DNA of 64,000 bases from Saliniramus fredricksonii (GTDB lineage Bacteria > Pseudomonadota > Alphaproteobacteria > Rhizobiales > Beijerinckiaceae), in contig NZ_FMBM01000001.1 of assembly GCF_900094735.1 (NCBI RefSeq), positions 1,324,501-1,388,500 of the forward strand, in the 5' to 3' direction. The translations under genes and the position numbers were made by a program. Below, one piece after another: positions 29,840 through 38,884 of the stretch. Numbering within the stretch: position 1 is the stretch's first letter; every line of letters begins with the position of its first letter. Below the pieces are notes generated by a model that saw only the letters and a list, made by a program, of their open reading frames with translations, was not told where the DNA came from and did not search any database.

Positions 29840-30754
29840 TCAGCTCTCGCGCGGATCGAGCGCGTCGCGCAGGCCGTCGCCGAACAGGTTGAAGCCCAGC
29901 ACCACGAGGAAGATCGCGGCCCCCGGCCACATCGCCATCCAGGGGGCCTGCTCCATGAAGTTCTTCGCCGTATTGAGCATCGCCCCCCATGACGGCGCCG
30001 GCGGCTGCTGACCGAGTCCCAGGAAGGACAGGCTCGCCTCGGCGATGATGGCGGTGGCGACGGTCAGCGTGGCCTGGACGATGATCGGCGGCGCGATATT
30101 TGGCAGGATGTAGCGCGCCAGGATCGACAATTGCCCGACCCCGGCAGCCCGCGCGCTCTCGACGTAATCCTCCGTCTTCACCGCCAGCGTCTGGCCGCGC
30201 GCCAGCCGGATGAAGATCGGTGTCGCGGAGAGGCCGATGGCGATCATCGCATTGGTCAGGGACGGCCCCAGGAAAGCGGCGAAGGCGATGGCCAGGATCA
30301 GGAAGGGCACGGCGAGCAGCGCCTCGGTCATGCGCGAGATGGTGGCGTCGGTCCAGCCGCCGCGCCAGCCGGCGATGACGCCGAGCGGCACACCGGCGAA
30401 GACGGCGATCATCACCGAGACGACGCCCGCGAGCAGCGAGGCCTGCGCACCCCAGATCATGCGCGAGAGCAGATCGCGCCCGTTCTGGTCCGTTCCCAAC
30501 GGATGATCGAGGGAAGGCGGAAGCCGGATTGCACCCCAATCGCCCTGTGCCGGCGGCAGGATCGGCAGGATCGGCGCGGCGATGGCGAGGATCACGAAAG
30601 TGCCGACGAGCACCGCCCCGAACAGGGCGGAGGGGCGTCGCCTCAGCTTCTCCCAGACCCGGTTTCGACGTGGCGGCAGCGTCTCGATCTGCGGCTGGAC
30701 ATCCCCCGCCTGCGGCTGCATGCGCGGGGCCGGTGCGGCGACGACCGTGCTCAT
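29840..30754 (-). CDS. dppC: Peptide ABC transporter permease (DppC-type)
   Basis: 304 residues. A cytoplasmic N-terminal tail of about 40 residues precedes the first span; the OppC-type motif DHPLGTDQNGRDLLSRMIWG follows. The permease core contains EDYVESARAAGVGQLSILAR (EAA loop) and IIAEASLSFLGLGQQPPAPSWG. Its ATG overlaps the dppB stop by four bases (ATGA), so the two are translationally coupled. Part of the GntR-dppDFABC-GGT operon. Confidence 0.92.
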   Translation of the reverse strand: MSTVVAAPAPRMQPQAGDVQPQIETLPPRRNRVWEKLRRRPSALFGAVLVGTFVILAIAAPILPILPPAQGDWGAIRLPPSLDHPLGTDQNGRDLLSRMIWGAQASLLAGVVSVMIAVFAGVPLGVIAGWRGGWTDATISRMTEALLAVPFLILAIAFAAFLGPSLTNAMIAIGLSATPIFIRLARGQTLAVKTEDYVESARAAGVGQLSILARYILPNIAPPIIVQATLTVATAIIAEASLSFLGLGQQPPAPSWGAMLNTAKNFMEQAPWMAMWPGAAIFLVVLGFNLFGDGLRDALDPRES

Positions 30755-31698
30755 TTCTGGTCCCTCATGCGCGGATTGAGGATCATGTAGGCGGTGTCGG
30801 CGAGCAGATTCATCAGGATGAAGCCGACGGCGGTGACGAGGACGATGCCCTGCACCACGGCGTAATCGCGGTTGAACACGGCATCGACGACGAGCTTGCC
30901 GAAGCCCGGGATGGTGAAGATCTGCTCCGTCAGCACAGCGCCAGCGAGCAATTCGCCAAAGAGAAGCGCCGAGACCGTCACAACCGGCACCAGCGCGTTG
31001 CGCAGGGCGTGCTTCATGATGACGACGCGCTCGCGCAGGCCCTTGGCGCGGGCGGTGCGGACATAATCGGATTTCAGGACGGACAGCATGGCGCTGCGGG
31101 TATGGCGCATCAGCGTGGCCGCAAGCGCCGTGCCGAGCACGAAGGCGGGCATCAGCATGGTCTCGATCGAGCGCACCGGATCGACCGTGAAGGCCCGGTA
31201 GCCTGAGGCCGGCAACCAGCCGAGATTGACCGAGACCAGCAGGATCAGCAGGATGCCCAGCCAGAAATTCGGGATCGAGAGCCCCGACAGGGCCACGAAA
31301 TTGGCGATATAGTCGAGCCAGCTGCCTTTATAGACCGCCGAGAGAATACCCATCGGCACGCCGATCCCGACGGCGAAGATCAGCGCCATCACCGCGAGCT
31401 GGAAGGTGACGGGGAGCTTTTCCGCGATCAGCGAGGTGACCGGCTGGTTGGTGCGCAGCGAGATGCCGAGATCACCCTGCACCACGCCGCTGATCCAGTA
31501 GAAATACTGCATCACCAATGGTTCGTTGAGATGGTACATCTCGCGCAGGGCTTCCAGCGTCGCCGGGTCGCGGTCCTCGCCGGCCAGCGCCAGCACCGGG
31601 TCCCCGGGCAGAAGCTTCTGCAGCAGGAAGACGAAGACGGAGATCATGAAGATCGTCGGTATGGCGATCAGCAATCTGCGGCCGATGAATGCGAGCAT
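30751..31698 (-). CDS. dppB: Peptide ABC transporter permease (DppB-type)
   Basis: 315 residues with six membrane spans. The family N-terminus FIGRRLLIAIPTIFMISVFV, the periplasmic loop LPGDPVLALAGED, the EAA-type segment YVRTARAKGLRERVVIMKHAL and the C-terminal LLADTAYMILNPRMR are all typical of DppB. It forms the inner-membrane channel with DppC. Confidence 0.93.
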   Translation of the reverse strand: MLAFIGRRLLIAIPTIFMISVFVFLLQKLLPGDPVLALAGEDRDPATLEALREMYHLNEPLVMQYFYWISGVVQGDLGISLRTNQPVTSLIAEKLPVTFQLAVMALIFAVGIGVPMGILSAVYKGSWLDYIANFVALSGLSIPNFWLGILLILLVSVNLGWLPASGYRAFTVDPVRSIETMLMPAFVLGTALAATLMRHTRSAMLSVLKSDYVRTARAKGLRERVVIMKHALRNALVPVVTVSALLFGELLAGAVLTEQIFTIPGFGKLVVDAVFNRDYAVVQGIVLVTAVGFILMNLLADTAYMILNPRMRDQK

Positions 31699-31727
31699 GA
31701 CGGGCGCCTTCCGGTGAACAGGTTCGA

Positions 31728-31776
31728 CCCGCCCCTGACGGGCGGGGGTGATCCCGGCGCGTCAGGCGCCGGGATC
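31728..31776 (-). repeat. Two adjacent hairpins between dppA and dppB
   Basis: GATCCCGGCGC/GCGCCGGGATC (31750-31776, perfect 11-bp stem) and CCCGCCC/GGGCGGG (31728-31746). They lie in the 96-bp gap just after dppA on the minus strand. Such hairpins commonly protect the binding-protein part of an ABC operon mRNA so that it is made in excess. Confidence 0.65.
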
Positions 31777-31794
31777 GTGTCGTCGCATCCGGCT

Positions 31795-33306
31795 TCAGTC
31801 GGTGAAGCGCACGCCCTCGAGGCGGATCATGCCGTCCGGATAGGCCTCGAAGCCTTCCACATCGGCGCTCATCGCCCAGATCCAGCTCGGGTGGTAGAGA
31901 TAGATGATCGGCAGTTCCTCGTTGAGGATTTCGCGGGAAGCGTCATAGGCCTCCTTGCGCACCTGCGGATCGTTCGAGGTCCGGGCCTGATCGAGCAGCT
32001 CGTCCACGCGCGGATCACAGAAGCCGGAATCGTTGATGCCGCCCTCGCAGGTGACGAACTGGTGGATATTGCCATCGACGTCGGTGCGCCCCGACCAGCC
32101 GACCTGGCTGCCCTGATATTCACCCGCCGATTGCTGCTGCAGCAGCGTGGCGAATTCGGTGGCGCGGATGCTGATATCGATTCCCGCTTCTGCCGCCATG
32201 GCCTGCACCACTTCCATCACCTGGGTCTGGACCGGGTTGTTCGCCACCTGCACGGTCAGTTCCACGCCATCGCCGAATCCGGCTTCGGCGAGCAGCGCAC
32301 GCGCGGCCTCGACATCCCGCTCGGGAACCGGGAAACGCGCATCATAGAAGGGCGATCCCGGAGGTACCGGCTGGTTGCCCGGCGTGAAGGCGCCTTCGAA
32401 GACCACCTGGTTGATCGCATTGCGGTCGATCGACAGGCTCAGCGCCTGACGCAGACGCGCATCCTGGCCGAAGGGCTCCTCGGAGCGCGAACCGTTGCCC
32501 ACATTCATGGTGATGCCCTGATAGCCGAGCCCGGTCACATCGACGACGGAGAGCGCCTCGTCGTCGCGCGCGCTGGCGACATCGGTGGCTGCGAGGCGCT
32601 CGAGCATGTCGAGATCGCCGGCACGCAGGTTCGCGAGACGCACGGTGGTGTCGGGGATCGGCAGATAGGTCACGGCATCGATGTGAATTTCATCGGCGTT
32701 CCAGTAATCATCGAAGCGCTCCAGCGCGATGCGATCCTGCTGGACACGCTCGACGAAGCTGAAGGGGCCGGAGCAGACCGGAGCCGAACCGAAATCGACG
32801 CCCATTTCTTCCGCCGCCGTCGGCGAGATCATCATGCCGGCGCGATCGGCGAGCTGGGCGAGCAGCGTCGCGTCGGGCGCATCGAGCGTGATGCGCACGG
32901 TGTACTCGTCCACGGCCTCGACGCCGGTGATGGAGGCGACTTCCGACTTGCGACGGCTCTCGGGCAGATTCTGGCTGCGGTCGATATTGGCGATCATCGC
33001 CTCGGCATTGAAGGGCGTGCCGTCATGGAAGACGACGCCCTCACGCAGGCTCATGGTCAGTTCGGTCTCGTCATCCGACCAGCTCCAGTCGGTCGCGAGC
33101 TGGGGCACGATGTTGAGATCGGGATCGATATCGACGAGCTTGTCGCAAAGCGCGGTATAGACGATACGCCCCACGAAGGTGCGCGACTGATCGGGATCAA
33201 GCACGTCGGCATCGTCCTGCAGGCCGATGCGCAGTTCCTGCGCCTGCGCGCTCGCCGCCATCGCGGCGATCAGGGCGGCAGCCCCGACTGTTTGCATGAA
33301 TTTCAT
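31795..33306 (-). CDS. dppA: Peptide ABC transporter substrate-binding protein (family 5)
   Basis: 503 residues. Signal peptide MKFMQTVGAAALIAAMAASA, cleaved near AQA-QEL. It is an SBP_bac_5 protein: DPDQSRTFVGRIVYTALCDKLVDID, LREGVVFHDGTPFNAEAMIANIDR, LRQALSLSIDRNAINQVVF, and Cys pairs. It captures di-/oligopeptides or related compounds, possibly glutathione or gamma-glutamyl compounds given the downstream GGT. The substrate is not determined by sequence. Confidence 0.92.
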   Translation of the reverse strand: MKFMQTVGAAALIAAMAASAQAQELRIGLQDDADVLDPDQSRTFVGRIVYTALCDKLVDIDPDLNIVPQLATDWSWSDDETELTMSLREGVVFHDGTPFNAEAMIANIDRSQNLPESRRKSEVASITGVEAVDEYTVRITLDAPDATLLAQLADRAGMMISPTAAEEMGVDFGSAPVCSGPFSFVERVQQDRIALERFDDYWNADEIHIDAVTYLPIPDTTVRLANLRAGDLDMLERLAATDVASARDDEALSVVDVTGLGYQGITMNVGNGSRSEEPFGQDARLRQALSLSIDRNAINQVVFEGAFTPGNQPVPPGSPFYDARFPVPERDVEAARALLAEAGFGDGVELTVQVANNPVQTQVMEVVQAMAAEAGIDISIRATEFATLLQQQSAGEYQGSQVGWSGRTDVDGNIHQFVTCEGGINDSGFCDPRVDELLDQARTSNDPQVRKEAYDASREILNEELPIIYLYHPSWIWAMSADVEGFEAYPDGMIRLEGVRFTD

Positions 33307-33345
33307 GGTTTCTCTCCTCTGGTCCTCTTGGATCCGTTTTATTCG

Positions 33346-34539
33346 TCAGTTTTCCGGTCCGTGTTGCGAACCGGGCATCCCCGGGCCTGATTCCTCGGGT
33401 GTATCGCCCCTTGTCGGGGTCTGTCTGGCGCGCCGCGCCCGATACAGGGCAAAGCGCTGTTCCACGCGCGGGCTGCGCGCGGGCGGCGGGGGCAGGCCTT
33501 CGGCCGGCTCCAGCGTCTCGAAATGATGGCAGGCGACGGCGCGCCCTTCGCCCGCCGGGCGCAGCACCGGGCGTTCCGTGCGGCAGCGCGCATCGGCGAA
33601 GGGGCAGCGCGTATGGAAGCGGCATCCCGGCGGCGGTGCGACGGGGTTGGGGATATCCCCCGTCAGGGTCGGTCTGTCGCCATCGTGCCGGCGTGCGGGA
33701 TCGGGGGCCGGAATCGCCGCGAGCAGGGCGCGCGAATACGGGTGCAGGGGTGCGGCGAAGAAATCCTCGGCCTCGCCGACTTCTACCAATTCGCCCAGAT
33801 ACATCACGCCGACCCGGTCGCTCATGTGGCGCACCACGGCGAGATCGTGGGCGATCACGATCAGGGTGAGGCCGAATTCCTGCTTGAGATCCTCCAGCAG
33901 GTTGATCACCTGCGCCTGGACCGAGACGTCGAGCGCCGAGACCGGCTCGTCTCCGATCAGCAGTTTCGGCCCCGTGGCGAGGGCGCGGGCGATGCCAATG
34001 CGCTGGCGCTGGCCGCCGGAGAATTCATGCGGATAACGATCGGCATATTCGGGCCGCAGCCCCACCCGTCTCAGGAGCTTCGCGACTTCCGCGCGGCGCT
34101 GCTTCGGATCATGGATACCGTGGGCGCGCATGGGTTCCTCGACCAGCCCGCCGATGGTCATGCGCGGATTGAGCGAGGAGAACGGATCCTGGAAGACGAA
34201 TTGCAGGTCGCGGCGCAGGCGGCGCATCTCGGTCTCGGGCAAGGCGGCGATGTCTTTGCCCTCATAGATCACCGAGCCCGCGCTCGGATCGAGCAGGCGG
34301 ATCAGCAGCCGCGCGAGGGTGGACTTGCCGCAGCCGGATTCGCCGACGATCGAGAAGGTCTCGCCCCGGCGCACGCTGAGATCGACGCCATCGACCGCGC
34401 GCACGATGGTCGGCTTGCCGAAGAGCGGGCGCTTCGTGACGAAATGCTTGCGCAGCCCGCGCGCCTCGATCAGTGGCGTATCCGGCGCCGCCTCCGGCTG
34501 CGTCGCAGTGTTTTCGCTGATGATCTCCGCTGCGCTCAT
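33346..34539 (-). CDS. dppF: Peptide ABC transporter ATP-binding protein (DppF-type)
   Basis: 397 residues from the ATG at 34539, which overlaps the dppD stop (ATGA). Walker [10 protein letters not shown], signature FSGGQRQR and Walker [13 protein letters not shown] are visible, followed by the oligo_HPY C-terminal region with its Cys pattern [14 protein letters not shown], probably an iron-sulfur or zinc site. The final about 50 residues are Arg/Pro-rich and longer than usual for the family, and their function is unclear. Confidence 0.93.
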   Translation of the reverse strand: MSAAEIISENTATQPEAAPDTPLIEARGLRKHFVTKRPLFGKPTIVRAVDGVDLSVRRGETFSIVGESGCGKSTLARLLIRLLDPSAGSVIYEGKDIAALPETEMRRLRRDLQFVFQDPFSSLNPRMTIGGLVEEPMRAHGIHDPKQRRAEVAKLLRRVGLRPEYADRYPHEFSGGQRQRIGIARALATGPKLLIGDEPVSALDVSVQAQVINLLEDLKQEFGLTLIVIAHDLAVVRHMSDRVGVMYLGELVEVGEAEDFFAAPLHPYSRALLAAIPAPDPARRHDGDRPTLTGDIPNPVAPPPGCRFHTRCPFADARCRTERPVLRPAGEGRAVACHHFETLEPAEGLPPPPARSPRVEQRFALYRARRARQTPTRGDTPEESGPGMPGSQHGPEN

Positions 34540-35540
34540 GCCGCTTCCTCCGGTGCGCAATGCTCCTCGAGCGGAGCATAATGACAGGCGACTGCATGGC
34601 CGGGCGCGATCTCGCGCAAAGGCGGCGCTTCGGCGCAGGCCGCATCGGCGAAGGGGCAGCGATCGGCGAAGCGGCATCCCGCCGGCATGTTCTCCGGCGC
34701 CGGCACGAGCCCGGGAATGGTCGCGAGACGGGCGCCGCGCGCCCCGGCTTCGAGGCCGGGCAGCGAGCCGATCAGGCCGAGCGTGTAGGGGTGCTGGGGA
34801 TCGTTGAACAGCGCCTCGACCGGAGCAGCCTCGACGATCCGCCCGGCATACATCACCGCGACCTTGTCGGCGACTTCCGCGACCACGCCGAGATCATGGG
34901 TGATCAGGATCAGGGCTGTGCCGCTCTCTTGCTGGAGATCGCGGATCAGCTGCAGCACCTGCGCCTGGATGGTGACGTCGAGCGCGGTGGTCGGCTCGTC
35001 GGCGATCAGCAGGCTTGGATCATTGGCGAGCGCCATGGCGATCATGGCGCGCTGGCGCATGCCGCCGGAAAGCTGATGCGGGTAGGCGTCAAGGCGGGTG
35101 CGGGCGGCGGGGATGCCGACCCGCTCCAGCATGTCGAGGGCACGCGCGCGCGCCGCATCGATGCCGATGTCGCGATGGCGCATCACCGATTCGATGATCT
35201 GGTTGCCGATGGTGAAGGCGGGGTTGAGCGCCGTCATCGGCTCCTGGAAGATCATGGCCATGCGGTCGCCGCGCAGCGCCGACCAGGCCTCGGCGGAGAG
35301 CCCGAGCAGGTCGCGCCCGTCAAAGCGCACCCGCCCGCCGGTGACGGAGACCGGCGGCGTCTGCAACAGACCCATCAGCGCCAGTGCCGTGACCGATTTG
35401 CCGCAACCGGATTCGCCGACGATGCAAAGCGTCTCGCCGGGCATCACCGAGAAGCTCACGCCGTCGACGAGGTTTTGAGCCTGTCGGCCGATCATGATCG
35501 AAAGATCCTCGACTGCGAGAAGGGGCGCGTTATCCGACAA
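34536..35540 (-). CDS. dppD: Peptide ABC transporter ATP-binding protein (DppD-type), TTG start
   Basis: 334 residues. No ATG or GTG precedes the conserved N-terminus. The TTG at 35540, with GGAGG six bases upstream, is the evident start (first residues [16 protein letters not shown]). It overlaps the end of the GntR gene by 11 bases, implying coupled translation. Walker [10 protein letters not shown], signature LSGGMRQRA, Walker [13 protein letters not shown], and the oligo_HPY tail with [14 protein letters not shown] are all present. It forms the ATPase pair with DppF. Confidence 0.9.
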   Translation of the reverse strand: MSDNAPLLAVEDLSIMIGRQAQNLVDGVSFSVMPGETLCIVGESGCGKSVTALALMGLLQTPPVSVTGGRVRFDGRDLLGLSAEAWSALRGDRMAMIFQEPMTALNPAFTIGNQIIESVMRHRDIGIDAARARALDMLERVGIPAARTRLDAYPHQLSGGMRQRAMIAMALANDPSLLIADEPTTALDVTIQAQVLQLIRDLQQESGTALILITHDLGVVAEVADKVAVMYAGRIVEAAPVEALFNDPQHPYTLGLIGSLPGLEAGARGARLATIPGLVPAPENMPAGCRFADRCPFADAACAEAPPLREIAPGHAVACHYAPLEEHCAPEEAA

Positions 35541-36270
35541 GGCCGGCCTCCTGATCGTCCTGGGTGAGAATGCTGCGGCGGAGCGTGGCGATATGGCTGC
35601 GCATCGCCTGTTCGGCAGCGCCGGGATCGCGGCGGGCGATGGCATCGACAATGGCCGCATGCTGCTCGACATAGGTGGCCACCATCGCCCGGGAGCGCGC
35701 CCGTTCGCGCAGCCCGCGCCAGACCTCGTCGCGGCGTACTTCCTCGATGATCTCGTAGAGACCGAAGAGCAGCGCGTTGCCGGCGGCGCGCCCGATGGTG
35801 CGGTGCAGCGCCTCGTCCCATAACTCGCGGGCATCATCGTCGCGCGCACGGGCGATGCGTTCGCACAGATCACGCATGTTGCGCACGTCCTGCTGGACGG
35901 CGCGCATGGCAGCGAGACCGGCGAGGGCAGGTTCGAGCTGCATGCGCGCTTCGAGGACCTCTTGCGGATTGGTTCGATCGACGAGCGCGCTCACGGTCCC
36001 CGGATTCTCGCTCGGACGGGGACCGGTGAAGGTCCCCTTGCCCTGCTGGCGCCAGATCAGCCCTTCGGTTTCAAGCACTTCCAGCGCGCGGCGCACGGCC
36101 CGCCGCCCGATCCCGAGCTCCACCGCGAGGTCCCGCTCAGGCGGAAGCCGCAAGGCTTTTCCGCCATTCCGGTCGATACGCTGCAAACGCGCGCGCAGAG
36201 CCGCGAGCGCGCGGCTTGAATTGTCGCCGCCATTGGATGCGTGCGCCGTTTCGGCGTCGGCCTCGGCCAT
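35530..36270 (-). CDS. GntR-family regulator, FadR/FCD subfamily
   Basis: 246 residues from the ATG at 36270 (GAGGGGA upstream; an ATG at 36288 is possible). N-terminal winged helix: LRLPPERDLAVELGIGRRAV, RRALEVLETEGLIWRQQGKG. C-terminal all-helical FCD domain with metal-site candidates: Asp and His in ELWDEALHRTIG, and later His residues in YVEQHAAIVDAI and AMRSHIATL. It is the first gene of the dpp-GGT operon and probably its ligand-responsive repressor, with an inverted repeat 55 bases upstream as the likely operator. Confidence 0.9.
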   Translation of the reverse strand: MAEADAETAHASNGGDNSSRALAALRARLQRIDRNGGKALRLPPERDLAVELGIGRRAVRRALEVLETEGLIWRQQGKGTFTGPRPSENPGTVSALVDRTNPQEVLEARMQLEPALAGLAAMRAVQQDVRNMRDLCERIARARDDDARELWDEALHRTIGRAAGNALLFGLYEIIEEVRRDEVWRGLRERARSRAMVATYVEQHAAIVDAIARRDPGAAEQAMRSHIATLRRSILTQDDQEAGLVG

Positions 36271-36324
36271 GGGCGATGATCCCCTCATCGGATTTGCGGC
36301 GCCACCGGTCTTGATGCCGGCGTG

Positions 36325-36341
36325 ACCAATCGCATATTGGT
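36325..36341. promoter_or_regulatory. Inverted repeat, likely GntR operator
   Basis: ACCAAT-CGCAT-ATTGGT, a 6-bp perfect inverted repeat 55 bases before the GntR start. The spacing and the TGGT/ACCA words resemble FadR-subfamily operators, so autoregulation of the dpp operon is likely. Confidence 0.45.
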
Positions 36342-36533
36342 TCGTGCGCGATGACGGGATCAAGCGCGGTGATCGCCGTATCCATATGGGCGATTCACCA
36401 CGTTTCGGAGATTCGCTCCGGGCTCAACGGATTTATCCGGGAGCGTATGATAGCTTTCGGCTGCGGGGATTAGGGCGACGTTTCACGGCCCTCGCCGTCT
36501 GCCCATGCCGCTGACGGAATCGCGCATGCGCTG

Positions 36534-37433
36534 CTATATCAGCATCGCGCGCGGATCGCTCAGAAGTTCGATCAGATGCGCCGTGAAGCGCGCCGCGTCC
36601 GCACCGTTGATCACGCGGTGATCGTAGCTGAGATCGAGCGGCACCATGGGGACCGGGCGCGGCGTGTCGCCTTCCCAGACGGTGATCGTCTCGGTGCGGG
36701 TGATGCCGAGGATCGCGAGTTCCGGCGGGTTGACGATCGGTGTGAAGCCGATTCCGCCGATTCCGCCAAGCGAGGTGATGGTCATCGAGGCGCCGCCCAT
36801 CGCATCGGGGCCGAGCTTGCGCGCCTTGGCCCGCGCCGCCAGATCGGCGATCTCTCCTGCGATCTGCCACAATCCCTTGCGATCCGCATCCCGGATCACC
36901 GGCACCATCAGCCCGTGCGGCGTATCGACCGCGATGCCGATATGGATGTAATCCTTGAGGATCAGCCGCTCGCCATCCGCGCTGAGCGAGGCGTTGAAGC
37001 GCGGAAAGGCGCGCAGGCAGCGCGCGAGCGCCGCGACATGGAAAGCCAGCGCCGTCAGCCGGATGCCGCGCGCCTGCGCCTCGTCCCTGAGGCTCGCGCG
37101 AAAGGCCTCGACGGCGCGCATATCGGCCCGGTCGTGATGCGTGACCTGCGGGATCTGCGCATTGGCGGCGCCGAGATTGGCGGCGGCGAGCCGGGCGAAG
37201 CGGCTCATCGGCTCTTGCGTGACAGGACCGTATGCCGCGTGATCGATGTCCCAGTGGGACGTCCCGGGTGCAAGAGCCGGCGCCCCGCCCGGCGTGCCGG
37301 CTCCCGCACCATCAACCTCGATATCCTCGCGCGCCATGGTGGTGCGGCCCAGCGCCCGGGCGCGCTCCTCGAGATCGACGCCGCGTTCGCGGGCAAGGCG
37401 CCGGACGGAGGGTGCGGCAATGATTTCAGACAT
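36534..37433 (-). CDS. 2-oxo acid dehydrogenase E2, catalytic domain only
   Basis: 299 residues from the ATG at 37433 (GGAG upstream). A peripheral-subunit-binding domain (about 7-37, APSVRRLARERGVDLEERA) is joined by a linker to the acyltransferase domain. The active site SYDHRVINGADAARF (with Asn in place of the usual Asp, as in some authentic E2 proteins) and NPPELAILGITRTE are present. There is no lipoyl domain; the operon encodes lipoyl domains in a separate E2 protein three frames upstream in transcription order. The protein is the terminal gene of the eight-gene minus-strand operon, 10 bases after the aldehyde dehydrogenase. Confidence 0.88.
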   Translation of the reverse strand: MSEIIAAPSVRRLARERGVDLEERARALGRTTMAREDIEVDGAGAGTPGGAPALAPGTSHWDIDHAAYGPVTQEPMSRFARLAAANLGAANAQIPQVTHHDRADMRAVEAFRASLRDEAQARGIRLTALAFHVAALARCLRAFPRFNASLSADGERLILKDYIHIGIAVDTPHGLMVPVIRDADRKGLWQIAGEIADLAARAKARKLGPDAMGGASMTITSLGGIGGIGFTPIVNPPELAILGITRTETITVWEGDTPRPVPMVPLDLSYDHRVINGADAARFTAHLIELLSDPRAMLI

Positions 37434-37443
37434 CCCGATCTCC

Positions 37444-38868
37444 TCACCAACTGGCGGAAATGTATTGGGTTTCCATGAATTCGTGCATGCCCTCATGCCC
37501 GCCTTCACGGCCCAGCCCCGATTGCTTTACCCCGCCGAACGGCGCGGCGGGATCGCTGACGAGCCCGCGATTGAGCCCGACCATGCCGTATTCGAGCCGC
37601 TCGCAGACCTGCATGGCGCGTTTGAAATCCCCCGAGAAGACATAGGCGACGAGGCCGTATTCGGTCGCGTTGGCGCGGCGGATCACGTCGTCCTGGTCGC
37701 TGAAGCTCTGGATCGCGGCGACGGGGCCGAAGATCTCGTCATGCACGCAATCGGCCGTCTCCGGCACCTGCGAGAGCACCGTCGGCGGGTAATAGAAGCC
37801 CTTGCCCGCCGGGACCTCTCCGCCGCATTCCAGCCGCGCACCCTTGGCACGCGCATCGGCGACGAAGGCGGCGACCTTGTCGCGGGTATCGGCATTGACG
37901 AGCGGGCCGACATCGACCTCCGGATCGGTGCCGTCACCGACATTGAGGGCAGCCATGCGCGCGCTCAGCCGGCGGATGAATTCCGGCGCGACCGATTCAT
38001 GCACATAGATGCGGTTGGCCGCCGTGCAGGCTTCGCCAAGATTGCGCATCTTGGCCAGCATGGTGCCCTCGACGGCCTGATCGAGATCGGCATCGTCGAA
38101 GACGATGCAGGGCGCGTTGCCGCCGAGCTCCATGGCGGGTTTGAGCACCTGACCGGCGGCGGATGTCAGCAGCTTTCGCCCGACCGCCGTCGAGCCGGTG
38201 AAGCTGACCACGCGCACGCGCGGATCGGCCAGCATGTGATCGACGAGCGCGCCGGTGCGCTTCGAGGGCAGCACGTTGACGAGCCCCCTCGGCACACCCG
38301 CCTCTTCCAGAAGCGGCATCAGCGCCAGCATGGTCAGCGGCGTTTCCGAGGCGGGCTTGACGATCATGCCGCAACCCGCCGCAAGCGCCGGGGCGATCTT
38401 GCGCGTGCCCATCGCTGCGGGATAGTTCCAGGGCGTGATCAGTACGGCGAGACCGGCGGGCTTGTGCTGCACGATGATGCGCGCGCCCGAGCTCGGCGCC
38501 CGGGTGATCAGCCCGTCGGCGCGCACCGCCTCCTCGGCGAACCAGCGAAAGAATTCGGCGGCATAGGCGGCCTCGCCCATGGCATCCGCGCGCGCCTTGC
38601 CGTTTTCCAGCGTGATCAGCCGGGCGAAATCCTCAAGCCGCGCGCTCATCAGCTCGAAAGCACGGCGCAGCACTTCCGAACGCGCCCGCGGCGTGCGCGC
38701 AGCCCATTCGGCCATGGCGGCCTCGGCTGCATCGAGAGCGGCATCGGCGTCGGCAATGTCGGCGGAGGCGACGGAGGCGAGCACGTCTTCGGTTGCTGGG
38801 TTGATGACGTCGAAGCGCTCTTTCGTCGCCCGCCAGCCGCCGTCGATATAGAGATCGGTGTAATCCAT
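37444..38868 (-). CDS. NAD(P)-dependent aldehyde dehydrogenase (succinate-semialdehyde-type)
   Basis: 474 residues from the ATG at 38868 (GAGG upstream). The ALDH fold is complete: TPWNYPAAMGTRKIAPALAAG, KPASETPLTML, FTGSTAVGRKL, catalytic Glu in MELGGNAPCIVFDDADLD, and the catalytic Cys in NLGEACTAANRIYVH. LSGDFKRAMQV-type C-terminal sequence and FGGVKQSGLGREGG are typical of the GabD group. It oxidises an aldehyde to the acid; within this operon it could take the aldehyde released by an acetoin-type cleavage. The exact substrate is unknown. Confidence 0.9.
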   Translation of the reverse strand: MDYTDLYIDGGWRATKERFDVINPATEDVLASVASADIADADAALDAAEAAMAEWAARTPRARSEVLRRAFELMSARLEDFARLITLENGKARADAMGEAAYAAEFFRWFAEEAVRADGLITRAPSSGARIIVQHKPAGLAVLITPWNYPAAMGTRKIAPALAAGCGMIVKPASETPLTMLALMPLLEEAGVPRGLVNVLPSKRTGALVDHMLADPRVRVVSFTGSTAVGRKLLTSAAGQVLKPAMELGGNAPCIVFDDADLDQAVEGTMLAKMRNLGEACTAANRIYVHESVAPEFIRRLSARMAALNVGDGTDPEVDVGPLVNADTRDKVAAFVADARAKGARLECGGEVPAGKGFYYPPTVLSQVPETADCVHDEIFGPVAAIQSFSDQDDVIRRANATEYGLVAYVFSGDFKRAMQVCERLEYGMVGLNRGLVSDPAAPFGGVKQSGLGREGGHEGMHEFMETQYISASW

Positions 38869-38884
38869 GATGGCCTCGAAAGGT

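Noticed and set aside
31715-31740. GGTTCGA as the T-loop of a tRNA
   Set aside because: No acceptor, D or anticodon stems can be drawn around it; it lies in the dppA-dppB gap with two hairpins.
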